DNA of 54,855 nt from Mnemiopsis leidyi (Eukaryota; Ctenophora; Tentaculata; Lobata; Bolinopsidae): assembly GCA_000226015.1 (NCBI GenBank), contig JH152916.1, positions 29,792 to 84,646 on the forward strand, in the 5' to 3' direction. This document shows positions 11,400 to 22,774 of this stretch, one piece after another (positions within the stretch are counted from its first letter, which is position 1; every line of letters starts with the position of its first letter). The position numbers were made by a program, and so were the translations under genes. Below the pieces are notes generated by a model. That model saw nothing but the letters and a program-made list of their open reading frames with translations, was not told where the DNA came from and made no database searches.

Positions 11400-11821
11400 A
11401 AAAAAATTTCATTATTAAAGAATCGTGAGAAACAATTTCGAAAAAGAAGCAGTTATTTTGTGTGCAAATTTTTAAAGAAGGTGATTAAACTGGTGTACAC
11501 TCTCGGCCGTATATTTATAGGTTATCCTAATAGGGAGCATAGTCTGAAAATGAACTTCATGTGCAGCCGCAGAGGGATATATAACTGTTTAAGAACTTTA
11601 ACAAGTGTTATTAGTTTACGTTTTAAATCTTTACTTAATATGTAACGTACCCTAGGGTTGTAAAACTTAACATCGTTTGTCCCAACAATCACAATAATCT
11701 TGTCTATGTTACGAATAGATCGGAGATTTTCGTGGCGGGAATCCTCCACCATCTGTCTGATGTCGTCATTTTTAGCACCAGAGGACGAGAAATTTACCAC
11801 TGTCCGGTTACCCCTATTCAT
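11400..11821 (-). pseudogene. Decayed SGNH-hydrolase-like ORF, probably retroelement
   Basis: On the minus strand a 99-codon frame starts at 11821. It reads a VVNFSSSGAKNDDIRQM segment followed by IDKIIVIVGTNDV, the Gly-x-Asn-Asp block typical of SGNH/GDSL-type esterases. Near 11570 the homology leaves the frame. A +1 shift continues as LYPSAAAHEVHFQTMLPIR and then QFNHLL, so a frameshift has broken the gene. Esterase domains of this kind occur in ORF1 of some LINEs (for example CR1-like elements), and decay beside other retroelement debris fits that origin. A broken host gene is less likely. The upstream catalytic Ser block is not visible. Confidence 0.6.
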
Positions 11822-12835
11822 TAGACCATATTGAGTTCATAATCCACTTGTTCAGTATTAGAGGTACCAAATATCAAACAAACTCTCTCTCTAGATCGTT
11901 CGAGAACAGCAAGTTAAGCTGAAGATGTGGTGTATGGTGATGGGGGTTGTGGTAGGAGAGGGAGCCTTATAGGAAACGTATTATTTGGTCGAACTCTTAA
12001 TCACAACGACCGCGCTATCAACTCGCCTGCTCGCTTGTCGCTCTGCACAACTTTGCGTTATCTAAAGACATGCACTGTTATCTTAACCCATTTTGAATTC
12101 GACTACGCACTTCTGCTTAACTTCAGTCTAAAGTTGTTGATATTCGACTCTCGTACAAGGGTCATGAGGGTGAGCACTCTTTGTGCCCTTTGTCGCTCAG
12201 CAAGCAGTAGCCGGGTGTATCCAGCTGACAATCTGACACAAAGAATATTGAATTAACAAGCGCCTAAATATCGATTGACGTAATAATTCTAAAAAATAAA
12301 ACTTCGTATTTTGAAGCCTTTATAAGGAGGAGAATTTTTTTTAAATTTGTGTTCTGTCTTAGTCGCACCTTGGATTTGATTAAATAGCGATAGTTTTGTC
12401 TTTCAACTCTTGAGTGTCAAGATGAAAGATCTTCGGCCATTGATATCCTGATAAAACACCATTTCTTTTATAATTTGCTAAAAGTGAAACTAAAAGCAAT
12501 TATTTTGATTTTTATGAATGTGATTGGGATGTTATGGAAAACGTTTAGCAAAAACTGTTAAGGAAAACTGATTTTCACATGAGATTGGGCAGTGATTTGT
12601 TGACAGCAAAGCAGTATCAAAAAACACTCATATCACGAGATATAAAAAATTGTCAGTTTGTAACCGTTTCCCAAACATGCTGTTCCCCATATCACATCCA
12701 AAAACTTAAATGAAGATGATCTAAAAATCCTAATCAAAATAACATGACTTATATGCCGATATCTATATAATTATACCGACATAAACGAAAAATGAATGAA
12801 AGTATTAAAAAATCTAACACTTAATCCCTTCACAG
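11822..12835. other. Upstream region of saposin-like gene
   Basis: No coding exon recognised. It ends in a polypyrimidine-like stretch and a CAG at 12833-12835, a good 3' splice site just before the next gene's start codon. The untranslated 5' exon, if cis-spliced, should lie somewhere in this interval. Confidence 0.5.
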
Positions 12836-12838
12836 AAA
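12827..12838 (+). promoter_or_regulatory. 3' splice site immediately before start codon
   Basis: The sequence CCCTTCACAG|AAAATG places an acceptor 3 bases upstream of the saposin-like start. Either a 5'-UTR intron is removed in cis, or a spliced leader is joined in trans. Trans-splicing has been reported in ctenophores, but the DNA alone cannot separate the two. Confidence 0.6.
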
Positions 12839-13681
12839 ATGAAGCAAGTTCTGTTCGTAGCAGCAGCTTTGGTTCTGACTGCCCGCTCGATCTCCGTCCA
12901 GAAACCAGAAGAGGACACCCCACTCTGTGAATGGTGCAAGGCTGGTATCCGCGAGAACAAGATCATTATGCACGACAAGTGCACCCTCGGAGAGCTGGAC
13001 CTCATCCAAAATTGGGTGTGTAGCAACGTGCCGATTGAGGACTGTGACAAATACATGACGGCTGCCAGAGATAAGATAACCGCCTGGATAGATTCCTGGG
13101 ATGAAGACTACCTGTGCAAGAGGATGGAGTGGTGTCTGCACTACACGGACGAGCCCCGAACTGCCCTCACCTACGCTGAACCTAGCCCTGTGAGCATTGC
13201 TCCTGAATGGTGTGACTACTGTCATGATGTCCTCGGAGAACTAAAGAAGGTAGCTCACGACCCTGATGTCCTGATCATGAACAAGGATAACCCTTACATT
13301 GTCTGCGACATTGTCGACATTCCCGGATGTCTGGTGACGATGAAGCTGTTCTTCAAGTGGGGCCTGGAAACCTGCCAGAACATTGACATAACCAAGCAGT
13401 GTGTCAAGTGGAACGTATGCAAGGAGGTTGACGCAGCCGAGCCAGAACAACCTGAAGCTGGACCTTTCTGCTCGGTTTGTGAGAACTCACTGGATTTCCT
13501 TATCAAGGAGATGAATGACCCTGCGGTGGACAAGAAAGTCGAGACTGCTATCGATGCAGTATGCAAGTTCCTTCCTGTCGACGATTGCCGAGACACTCTC
13601 CTTAGGTACAGCACCGTCATGAAGATCCTCTTTGGGAAGATGGACGGTAAAACTCTCTGCACTGGCGCTGGTTTCTGCTGA
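12839..13681 (+). CDS. Secreted protein with three saposin-B-type domains
   Basis: A 280-residue, uninterrupted reading frame. Residues 1 to about 18 are a signal peptide. Three saposin-type domains follow. Domain 1 has Cys 30/33, 61, 69, 93 and 99 plus an extra Cys 48. Domain 2 has Cys 125/128, 156, 164, 188 and 194 plus an extra Cys 179. Domain 3 has exactly the canonical six: 211/214, 242, 250, 274 and 280, the last residue of the protein. Proline- and Glu-rich linkers near 111-122 and 198-208 separate the domains. Such domains bind or disturb lipids in lysosomes, digestive secretions or antimicrobial granules; which applies here cannot be told from sequence. The start is firm because a 3' splice site ends 3 bases before the ATG. 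GC is visibly higher than in the flanks, as expected for real coding sequence. There is no linker evidence for dibasic processing. Confidence 0.9.
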   Translation: MKQVLFVAAALVLTARSISVQKPEEDTPLCEWCKAGIRENKIIMHDKCTLGELDLIQNWVCSNVPIEDCDKYMTAARDKITAWIDSWDEDYLCKRMEWCLHYTDEPRTALTYAEPSPVSIAPEWCDYCHDVLGELKKVAHDPDVLIMNKDNPYIVCDIVDIPGCLVTMKLFFKWGLETCQNIDITKQCVKWNVCKEVDAAEPEQPEAGPFCSVCENSLDFLIKEMNDPAVDKKVETAIDAVCKFLPVDDCRDTLLRYSTVMKILFGKMDGKTLCTGAGFC

Positions 13682-14220
13682 TAGAAAATTTAGTTTGAGA
13701 AGTTTAATATCATCAGGACTACGAAATATTGTATTTAACTTATATTATTACAGAAAATTACTTAGGTTTTTTATCATTAGTAAAACGTTTCCCAACATGT
13801 TGATGTTGGATGTAATAAGTTGAATACTTTTTTATCAGTGATCGTCAACGATAGAGTAAAACTGTGTTTCTATCTCTTTAAACTCTCTATTACTTTCTAA
13901 ATAATTAATAATTATGAAATTGGAAGTTATATTAACGTTTTAAAATGAATGCTTTTGACTTTGTTCGTGATTAAATTACCTTTTGATTAAATTTACTTAT
14001 CTGTATTTCTTTTTTGTACAAAACTCACGACTCACCAGTAATGGTATTCTCCAAGTTAAAACTTTCTTCCAGTTTAGCTTCAGTAGATACTGTGACCGTA
14101 TTACCGTAAACTTTAAATTAAAATCGTGGCATCTTCCTTAAAATCCATAATTTGGCATTTTGCGGAAACTCCTTTCTGCACTTTTCAGAAAGGAAGTGGT
14201 AGTATTTATAGGTATCGTGT
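13682..14220. other. 3' flank of saposin-like gene
   Basis: AT-rich, no exon recognised. I do not see a clean AATAAA close to the stop; AT-rich variants occur around 13900. Confidence 0.4.
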
Positions 14221-14227
14221 TTTATAC

Positions 14228-14335
14228 TTGCCCATAAGGTTATGGTTATGGATACGGTTAAACGAGTTATAGACAGGGTTATGGTTAGGGTTATGGTAAT
14301 GGTTAGGGTTATGGTATGGTTATGGTAATGACTAC
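14228..14335 (+). repeat. GGTTAT / GGTTAG degenerate hexamer repeat
   Basis: Roughly 100 bp of GGTTAT and GGGTTA words, including some TTAGGG-phase words, but too irregular for functional telomere. Probably an interstitial telomere-like or simple-sequence tract. Confidence 0.75.
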
Positions 14336-14537
14336 TAACCTAAGTAACCCTATAACTGAAGAGAACTGAAAAGATAAGACAAAATTTAAATATTTCAGAC
14401 AAAATTTAAATGTTTCAGTCAATTCATACATAGTACACATGTAAAGGATTAAACTTTAAACTATAAATGATAAGATCAAAGTTATAGTGTTAGAGTTCAA
14501 CCAAGGATCATCAACCAAAGCTCAGCTGTGTGGCTTT

Positions 14538-14645
14538 GGCGGACATGTAGGGCGTTGGCGGACATGTAGGGCGTTGGCGGACATGTAGGGCGTTGGCGGA
14601 CATTTAGGGCGTTGGCGGACATGTAGGGCGTTGGCGGACATAAAT
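14538..14645 (+). repeat. 19-bp minisatellite
   Basis: The unit GGCGGACATGTAGGGCGTT repeats at 14538, 14557, 14576, 14595 and 14614 with a partial copy at 14633. One copy has ATTTAGG. GGCGGACT-like words continue to about 14780, suggesting an older, decayed extension. Confidence 0.95.
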
Positions 14646-15049
14646 TGGCGACTTTTCAGGCGGACTTTCCGCGAGTTGATGACTAATCATTAAAGAGTCG
14701 GATCTGCGGCGAACTTGGCGGACTGTTTTGTGTCTTTCAGATCCGTTCGAATATCCGCCTCAAACAAAGTCCACCGGTTAAATAGTCGTTTGATGTACTA
14801 CTATTATTCTTTGTTTTCACAATAATATTTATCGTAACAATTATAATTCACAAAAATGATGTGGCCAAATTCTTCACAGGATTCCTGGTCGAGATCTGTG
14901 GTTAAAAATTAGGGTATCTCAACGAATTTAGCAGCTGTATGTTTGTGGTTTACAAACAATAAAAATTTGGTATGATTCCGCGAAAGCTAAGCTAGGTACT
15001 TTAATTGAGTAACTATACCATCAAACACAGAACATTTAGATTGATGCCC

Positions 15050-15598
15050 TGATTGACAAATTTAGATAATGCAATTATACAAATCCAAACCACAGATACA
15101 GAAAATCACGTGTTTAGGGCCAGACAAATTTCCATAGTTACGGTCCCCGAAAGACCACATCAAAGAGCACCAGCAGCTCATGTGCAGATGAAAGATCCAA
15201 CAGTATCGTGCTTGGCGATCTACCATGGATCAACCGCTCACTACTTTGATTGGTATTCTTTGAATCTGGTTTCTAGAATTAGATGGTATACGCGATACTA
15301 TGCCGTGAATTTGAATCCATTAGGATTAAGGAGCTAAGAAATAGTCCATATATATATGGCCTATGGGACACTCATCACCATTCATTATGGACCTTTCAAA
15401 CGCGTCGTCGATCAACTCTCTATTTTTTTCGATTGGGCCCTTTGTATGTTGTGCACAAGACTGTGGAGTGTGGGGTCTGGCCGGTTCAGTTGTTGGTCGC
15501 ACTCGCATTGGCCAATATAAATATAACAATAGAGCCAAATTTGGCAACTTTTTAGGATGTATAAATTCGGTTTATATTCACTTTTGTGCTTCTTGAGG
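15050..15598. other. Overlapping open frames, no recognised gene
   Basis: Several frames of 68-94 codons overlap on both strands but none contains a motif, signal peptide or splice-bounded exon that I can support. Confidence 0.35.
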
Positions 15599-15693
15599 GA
15601 ACTCTTTTGGCAGTTCATTATGAACTGCCAAAAGAGTTCTCACAAGGATATGAACAATTCATTGCATATCTCTTGTGGCCGAATTCTTGGCCA
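15599..15693. repeat. Cluster of three successive hairpins
   Basis: Hairpin 1 is a perfect 19-bp stem, 15599-15617 with 15621-15639, loop TTA. Hairpin 2 pairs 15641-15652 with 15665-15677, with one bulge. Hairpin 3 is a short stem, TGGCC (15676-15680) with GGCCA (15689-15693), around GAATTC. Three inverted repeats within 95 bp are unlikely by chance. The DNA could be the tip of a foldback element or a structured transcript. Confidence 0.8.
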
Positions 15694-15879
15694 CCGAAAC
15701 TAATGCCTTATATGGATTAAGATAGCATCATAATTAATTAATACGAATTCATGGACTGCTATAGTTTATCCATCTACTGACATGCTAAGGTAATTAACTG
15801 CACTTATGTTGGTTCGATTTGGAAGCCTTTATCAAGCCTTTTAAATGTCCGTCAGCCCACAGAACAAGTTTTAGACCTG

Positions 15880-16130
15880 GCAGTTGAGATCCAGAACCTT
15901 GTCAGATCTAGAACCTTGTCAGATCCAAAACCTTGCATCAGATCTAGAACCTTGTCAGATCTAGAACCTTGTCAGATCTATAGAACCTTGTCAGATATAG
16001 AACCTTGCATCAGATCCAAAACTTTGTCAGATCTATAGAACCTTGTCAGATCTATAGAACCTTGCATCAGATGTAGAACCTTGCATCAGATCCAAAACTT
16101 TGTCAGATCTACTTCTAGAACCTTGTCAGC
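15880..16130 (+). repeat. TCAGATCTAGAACCTTG variable repeat
   Basis: About 12 copies of a 17-24 bp unit built from GTCAGATC, optional TATA or TCTA, then AGAACCTTG or CAAAACTTTG, some with an added CATCA. The mixture of unit lengths suggests repeated slippage plus unequal exchange. Confidence 0.9.
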
Positions 16131-16139
16131 GTGGATGCC

Positions 16140-17930
16140 TTGATTTATCATAGATTCAGAAGTAGCTTATAGTTATAAGCATATAATTTAAGTATATATT
16201 CATAGAAAACATGGCTGTGTCTAAGAATAGTTCATTAGTTCGAATAGGCAGCAGTATTTGAGAGAACTAAGTTAATCCAGTACTCGGTCCCTTTTCAGAC
16301 ACAATTCTTGTGCCCCGGTTCCATTTAGTGCATGTCTCCCTTTGTAAGTTCAGCGCTTGGTTGTGGTAATGTTTCAGAGGGTATTTTTCATAATGAATCT
16401 GTTCATAAGTTTATTCAGCTCAGTCACATATCACTTGGAAGTTGAGGTTGACAGGCTTTCAAGCTAAGTCATCAGTGAACCGTTTGGTGCACGTAAGGGT
16501 GAGCATGAATTGAGCAATGATCACAATTGGCTCCTAAATTTAAATTAGTTGGTCCGCCTCCCCGCTAAAATTTTTTTATAATCATAATCATATTATTACA
16601 TTTATATCATAATTAATAATTATATTCATACTCATAATATCATCTTATAGATAATCATACTCATAGTATTGGTGAAAGTTTGTTGGATCATGGGTTAGTG
16701 GATTGACTTATCAAGCATATAACCCACTGGCCAAGCGGGCAGCTGAGAGCTTGGGAGTATCGTTTTTGAGGATACTGATTTGTGTGCTAAGAGTACGACA
16801 AAGGTCGTTCTAGTGAGCCCATCGACAAGTTGTCGATGGATCATTTTTAGTGAATACGTTAAATCTCAAGTAAAGCATAATAAATTCGTTTTACAGTTAA
16901 ATCTCAGTAAACCATAAAACAAAAATATTATACCAATACCAAAAAGAAGGACACATGATTTAGAAAATAATCCAAAAGTCTGAAATTGATAACTCATCGC
17001 GATCGACCACCCAACGGCTGATTGACAATCCTTACATTTTACTGCGCTCACCATTTTTTGAAATTGATAATCACATGAAGAGTTAAAAAGGGCGTTTTCT
17101 GATTTCTACTGTTCTTTGTCCTTGACAAAAGCTCGTCAAAGGACACCCGTGCAAAGGAGCTTGTTGCGAAATGCCAATGATCTGCAAGATGGAATATTGA
17201 ACGACTCAATTCTTGAGAAGCAATTTTCATTGATGCCGCCTTCGCCAATCTGCCTTGGATTACTAGGTATCATTTCTTCTATTATTGCAGTCAATTTGCG
17301 AGGCACAGGCTTCATAGACGGATCATTATTAGTCTCAATATACGTCTAGGTTGATACTCATGATGGTGATTTCGACACCACTATCTTGAATTACTTGTCT
17401 TCTTTCATCCTATTTAAGTTCCTTAATCGTCTGGTATCCCTGATTACAGAAGGCCGGCGCCAAATTATTGATCGTCGGATCTAGCTCGGAAGTTCCTCCT
17501 AAGTTTTTAATTTATTCTAAATTTACTGAGATGGTGTTATAAATGGGCTGCAGAAATTCAAGTAATGTCTAGAATGCTCTGAAAGTTTGCGATCTCTGGA
17601 ATTAAAGATTATTTTTGCCTAAAGATAATCGGCTCGTTTCTCTGAATTTTTCTTGATCGCTGGAAAAGACTTCCTAAAATAAAACCTTCTTATACATTTT
17701 TTATTAGTTAAGAAAGGAATGGAAGCTTAGCGGTTCCATGCAGTCCAATCTTTAGTGTATCCTTTACATTACTTCAGTGACAGTATTCCAGTGTGAGGTA
17801 GTGGTGGCTGTTCCTCCGCCCCGTTGCTCACATAACGACTAGCTTGTGATTAACATCTCGCATCGATTAAAGAGTACTGTGATGTCGAATTTGAAACACA
17901 AGGAAATTTAATACAACGATGCATAGTATA
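16140..17930. other. No firm gene
   Basis: 16560-16670 is an AT-rich CATAAT-type simple repeat. The 77-codon plus-strand frame at 17116-17349 and its antisense partner lack motifs. I see no supported exon. Confidence 0.4.
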
Positions 17931-17940
17931 TATACTTCTG

Positions 17941-17978
17941 CACTTAAAGATCTGCATATATATGCAGGTCTTTAAGTG
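17941..17978. repeat. 19-bp near-perfect palindrome
   Basis: CACTTAAAGATCTGCATA and its reverse complement, with one T-to-G change that would form a G-U pair in RNA, abut through a TATA centre. There is essentially no loop, so it is more likely a DNA palindrome or foldback tip than a small-RNA precursor. Confidence 0.7.
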
Positions 17979-18466
17979 GCTAGCCTGGCAAACTTAGAGA
18001 AAATCCTTGCTGTACGGTATGGTACAGAGAACCTCTAAGACTTTAGAATTCCAAATCCCCTACTGGGATATGAATATCGCCACAAATATAAACGATTATA
18101 CTTATAGGCATGTGATCTCTGCCATACCAAACGAGTATGACCTCCTCAATTTCAATGACCTCATAGTATGAGTTCGTATGAATCATATATTGCTTAATCC
18201 TGTCTCAAGGCGTCTGGTTTTGCCATCCTTTCGCAAATAAAAAGTCTGTAACTGAAAGTGAATGCGCGTGCCCGCGTGGCCAGATCGCCATGGCAATTTC
18301 TGTGTGATTATATTACATCTGTCCAATAGAAGTCTTATTATTAACGTTAATGCTCTACAGCGCTACACGTAGATTTCCCTTAGACAGACGTTTCCCAATC
18401 CTCGTAGATGCCTCTCCGCCCAAGCCGTTATCTCATTAACTAGTTATCCCGAAAACCACGGCCTCC

Positions 18467-18716
18467 CACGTGTAAGTCACGTGGTTCCACCGCCAACGTT
18501 TTACCGGCGCGCGGGAATGCCGTCACCGAGGTAACGAATCACGTGGTCCTGGGCTGGTCGAGCACGTGCAGATCGTTATTGGCTTTTTCCTGAGATCAGT
18601 TTTCCGGGTATAAAATAAATGAGCATCTCGCACTACGCTGCCGCACGATGGTCGAGCCGATAACGACTTTTCACCACGTGTGTTGTTGCTTTTATCGCTG
18701 CAAACTCCTAAGCTAA
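18467..18716 (+). promoter_or_regulatory. E-box cluster with CCAAT and TATA boxes
   Basis: CACGTG occurs at 18467, 18478, 18540, 18563 and 18675. An inverted CCAAT (ATTGG, 18577-18581) lies about 30 bp upstream of a textbook TATAAAA at 18609-18615. Transcription would begin near 18640. The first ATG (18648) opens only 22 codons ending at 18716, so the product is either a short ORF, a 5' exon spliced far downstream, or non-coding RNA. CACGTG is the site of bHLH-ZIP factors of the USF/Myc/MITF type. GC is higher here than in either flank. Confidence 0.6.
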
Positions 18717-18719
18717 GGT

Positions 18720-19820
18720 TTTCTCCAATTTCCAGTCATTTTTCGAGCAACGCATACGATTACCAAAGTTTTTTAATGAATTTTGTCTAAGAGCATTTTT
18801 AGAACAGGTCATATTACAAGCTCGGCAGTCTTGCAATTAAAGATAATGACCCCAGCATTCTGCGTGATCGTGAACCACCTTATACTATAAGTATTTTCGG
18901 TTTCCATGCCAACAAAAACGGCCTTAAAACTAAGAGAAAATAAGAGAAAATAAATTAATGAAGTTAATCAGAACGTTGTTACCAACGTTCGATAATTACA
19001 AATTGCGCAATATAATAGTTAAATAGTAAGACTAAGAGTATAAAGACTAAGAATGAACGTAATATTTTGATTCAGTCATTCATCTGCATTGATTTTATAC
19101 GACCAGAATCGTAGTTAATTACCCACAGCTGTCCACGGTGTTGTCCACGTTTAAGAAAAGAAACTTTCCTTATTAGTTTTATCGTCTCATTCCATCTTAC
19201 CGCAGTTTTCCCTGGTCAATATCATTTGTTGATTCATAAAGTGAACTTTATGACCAACGGCGATCATAATCGATCAACTGATCAAGGAGTTATAAAATAT
19301 CGATTATCTGGAATGTCAGCCAATGACAATATCGCAAAACTGTGGTATATATAATGATACAAAATTGACAATTTTCCAGTTCCCGCAACAAAGTACGGTT
19401 TATTTGGGAGTGGTAAAAATATTTTGAATCACGTCATATTGGTCAATCGCTGTCGGCTGTTTATAACCCTTTAATTTTATGACCCTTCCCACAAAAAACC
19501 GTTCTCTGCAGTTCTTCTGACCTGTGGACAATGGACATCAGTCACCATTTTATTGCACGTTTAAAATATGGATTTACTTCTACTTTTAATAGGAAAAACT
19601 TTATTCAAATCGTAGAGATTTCCTGATCTGGAGTAGCAAGACTTTTCTCATGGGGCTTTTAATTCATATGTAAAAATCTTACTGCAAGCTTATGTACTGC
19701 AAACACTGATATCGGGAGGCTTCTAATGGTCACTTTTCGTAAACTATAACTCATGGTTTGTCTTCTTCTTTCTAAGTTTCACTCATAGTGTTAAATTGAC
19801 GATTTAACTTCAGTTATCTT
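18720..19820. other. No gene recognised
   Basis: Downstream of the promoter-like region. No exon with motif or convincing splice frame was found. Confidence 0.4.
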
Positions 19821-19829
19821 TTAATTTGA

Positions 19830-19945
19830 TTGTGGCTGGAGTCCTGATTTGAATCCCTATATCAATTGGCTAATAGTGGCAAGAATCTTGATTTGAATCC
19901 TATAATTTCAATTGGCTAATAGTGGCAAGAATCTTGATTTGAATG
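19830..19945 (+). repeat. Tandem repeat around CAATTGGCTAATAGTGGC
   Basis: Two full units and one partial unit of about 50-55 bp containing CAATTGGCTAATAGTGGCA followed by AGAATCTTGATTTGAAT. Confidence 0.85.
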
Positions 19946-20044
19946 GACTATCTGTGGATCACGATAGTGGACAAACCTTAAAGGGCTGGCCATTTAAATG
20001 AGAATTATATAATTCTATTATAAGATTAAGTACCACATTTTGTT

Positions 20045-20165
20045 TTAATGATATAGCTATGTATGATATAGCTGCTTATGATATAGCTGTTTATGATATT
20101 GCAGCTTATGATATAGCTGTTTATGATATAGCTGAATTATCTAATTATGATATAGCTGCATTGAT
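20045..20165 (+). repeat. TATGATATAGCTG repeat
   Basis: About seven copies of a 16-17 bp unit ATGATATAGCTGNTT, with one diverged copy (ATATTGCAGCTT) and a short interruption near 20135. Confidence 0.9.
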
Positions 20166-22720
20166 CGTACAGCTACCAGCTACATGTTGAGGAATTCCCA
20201 TTATGCATGAGACCGAGTATCAGTCTGAGGGTTTACATTTTGTAGCCTCATTTAACATTTTACATTTATGTTTTCATTCACATTTTATAGCCTCGAATTG
20301 CCTCGCCTTAAACCCACGCTCATCGTGTTGGTCTGTCTTACCATGATGCTACTCAGTCTTGCAGTCTGTCTCTGAAGTATCGCAATGGGGAATTTCAAAA
20401 GTGCAAATGCTATACTTTCATGACGTTTAGCTATAATTATGGGAATAGGATCAGCTTTTAGCTCTAAACCTATTTCGCTCAAGTTACAATTGCATCGTGC
20501 ATTAAGCAGTATGAAATCGTTTTGCTGTGCAAATTTATAAATTTCAAGCAATTAAATTCGAATTTTGTCTTGGTTCAGTCAAACCATGAAGACAAGTAGA
20601 ATATCCTAGGGACAAGTAAATTGCCATTAGTGGGTGATCAGAAAATTACAGACATTGAAAATGGAAACGGCTACACACTTACTAATAACAAATGTTAAAT
20701 TAGCCGATCTCAAGAGGAGCTTTACCTTGAGTTCCGTTATATCAATTTCGCTGCCATGCTCGGATCACTTAGATCTATATCGATATCATGCGCCAGCCCA
20801 TGCCTTTCAAAAGTTGGATGTCATGGTCACGTGCCTCTTTTCGGCTTGTCACGTGACCTTTTCTCAGAACCATTTACCGGAGACGAGATGCCTTCACAGT
20901 GATTTGAAATTCTAATTATTATCTGCTAATTGTTTAATGGCTTAAAGAGCTAAAAAGTGTCCACGAATTATCCCTTACAAGATCTTATCGCTCAACAATT
21001 ATGACTTCGTTCTTTCATCTTCTAACCCTGTGATGGATGGAAAAGATGACGGGGTATTAAGTCGTGAGAGATGGGAGTGGCTAAATCTGGCCTCTGGGTT
21101 TTGCCGAGCAGCGACCGCAGGTTTAATTTCTGAATTTGACCCAACGATTCGCGTCACGTATTCGGTTACAGCTGAGCCTCTGCAGCTGGAGGTTAATGTA
21201 GTTTGAATTTACTTAGATCCCAAACTTACTTTGATTTACGAATCAGTGAAAGTGTAATTGTGAAGTAGTTATGATGGCTAACAAGCACTATATTTATCAT
21301 TTGGGTTTTGCATTTTCACGCTTGCATGACATCGTGACTGTAGTACTACTACTATTGATTTCATTTATTCATTGTGCATGGTTTGTTCGCATCAACTTAA
21401 AGGATTCTTCCAGCTTTACTGTAGAAAGATTAAAGAGGGTCATATTTACCGAACAGGGTCATGATTACCAGTTATTACAATATTTATGCCCAAAAACAAT
21501 ATAATAATCTATGAGTATGACAATCTAAAAAGATACACAAATTCTTTTGTAATTTTTCTGAAGCATTTTTCACGTTTCCCACGAATGGGTTCTACTGCTC
21601 CATATATAGAAATGACAATATTTTTGGATCAAAAACAATTTGACCAAGCTTACTGTGCACCTTTTTTGGCCTAAGTCCTAACTGAACCTATTTAACCTAA
21701 CTTACCTAACCACGCCTCTTCCGAAACACCTATCAATACCATGTTTATGTTTACCACCATGATTCAGAGCCACAATTTCCACTGCCATGCGAAATGTGGC
21801 ATTTCTCCGCAAAACTCCCATGTTCTTTCCAGAATGGTTACCAACAGTTGGAATTATCTTTCCGCAACAGTGAATATGGCCATGCCGTATTGGATGACGG
21901 TACACCATCAGAGGTAACTACCTAATAAAGAGGTCTGATCTAACGTTGTTTCATCGCTGACTTCATGTTTTGCGGCAACAATAAATCTTTAAGTAGCTAC
22001 ATGCAACGTTTCTATCGATGATCGTTAGATCGTTATCATGTGAAGAACCACAGAATCCGAACATCTAAGGGTGGAAGTATTGGCCGACTGGAAGTTTTTA
22101 GCCCTCAAGATAATTCTTCTCAGGCAACCCAATTCGGTCCCGAGTCTGTGAACATGAAGTTCATAGTGCTCCTTTATTGGCTGCACTCTTGACCTGTACC
22201 CAATAACATGAACATATTCAGTGACTCAACAAGGGTCCAATGGGACGGGTTATAATTGGGGGTATATCCACGGAAAGCACGAGGGCCGACGTCCTAAAGC
22301 TCTCGCCAGATCACCTAGTTTCTATATCCGGCTTGCATACTGCCCATGAGTTTTCTTAAATCTGCCTGACTTCCCAGCGGCCCCTTCAGGCATTCAATTT
22401 CATGCACTTTCACAATGGCCAAGATCCCTTTTATAACGTCGAAGTAGACTTATCAGTAAGTTCTATCGATACACAATAACGATATCCTGGAGGGATGAAC
22501 ACAAATTGCAATACTTTGTTTCATATTCGAGGGGACAGGTAGCAGTAATTATGGTACAGGTCAGCTCAGTATTTAGGGGAAATTGATAATTGTACGGAGC
22601 AAATTTCCGTCTTTTGCTAGGGTTATTAATGTAGTTATTAGGTGAAATCATGATAGTTCTTGTTTTGCTTGCGGTTATCTAGTTCAACAGCTGTGTGTCC
22701 CCACCATACCCTACCAGTTC
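20166..22720. other. No firm gene
   Basis: Short frames only. Two CACGTG words occur at 20828-20852 in near-palindromic context. No splice-bounded exon with a recognisable domain was found in this 2.5 kb. Confidence 0.4.
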
Positions 22721-22725
22721 CACTG

Positions 22726-22772
22726 GTCTGACTTTGTCCGACCCTCATTCGAAGCGAATAGAGAATAAAATT
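22726..22772. mobile_element. Foldback-element arm fragment
   Basis: This stretch, starting GTCTGACTTTGTCCGACC, is almost identical to the reverse complement of the left arm of the element at 41501-41693, including the inner TTCGAAGCGAATAGA words. No second arm is present nearby, so this is a solitary arm. Confidence 0.7.
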
Positions 22773-22774
22773 TC

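Noticed and set aside
12830-13662. Three minus-strand frames antisense to the saposin-like gene
   Set aside because: They mirror the coding strand, lack domains, and arise because the plus-strand gene is stop-poor and richer in GC.
14228-14335. Telomere end
   Set aside because: The hexamers are irregular, internal to the window and followed by ordinary sequence and genes.
22155-22199. Signal-peptide-like MKFIVLLYWLHS at 22159
   Set aside because: It stops after 12 codons and no good donor lies within it, so it is probably chance.
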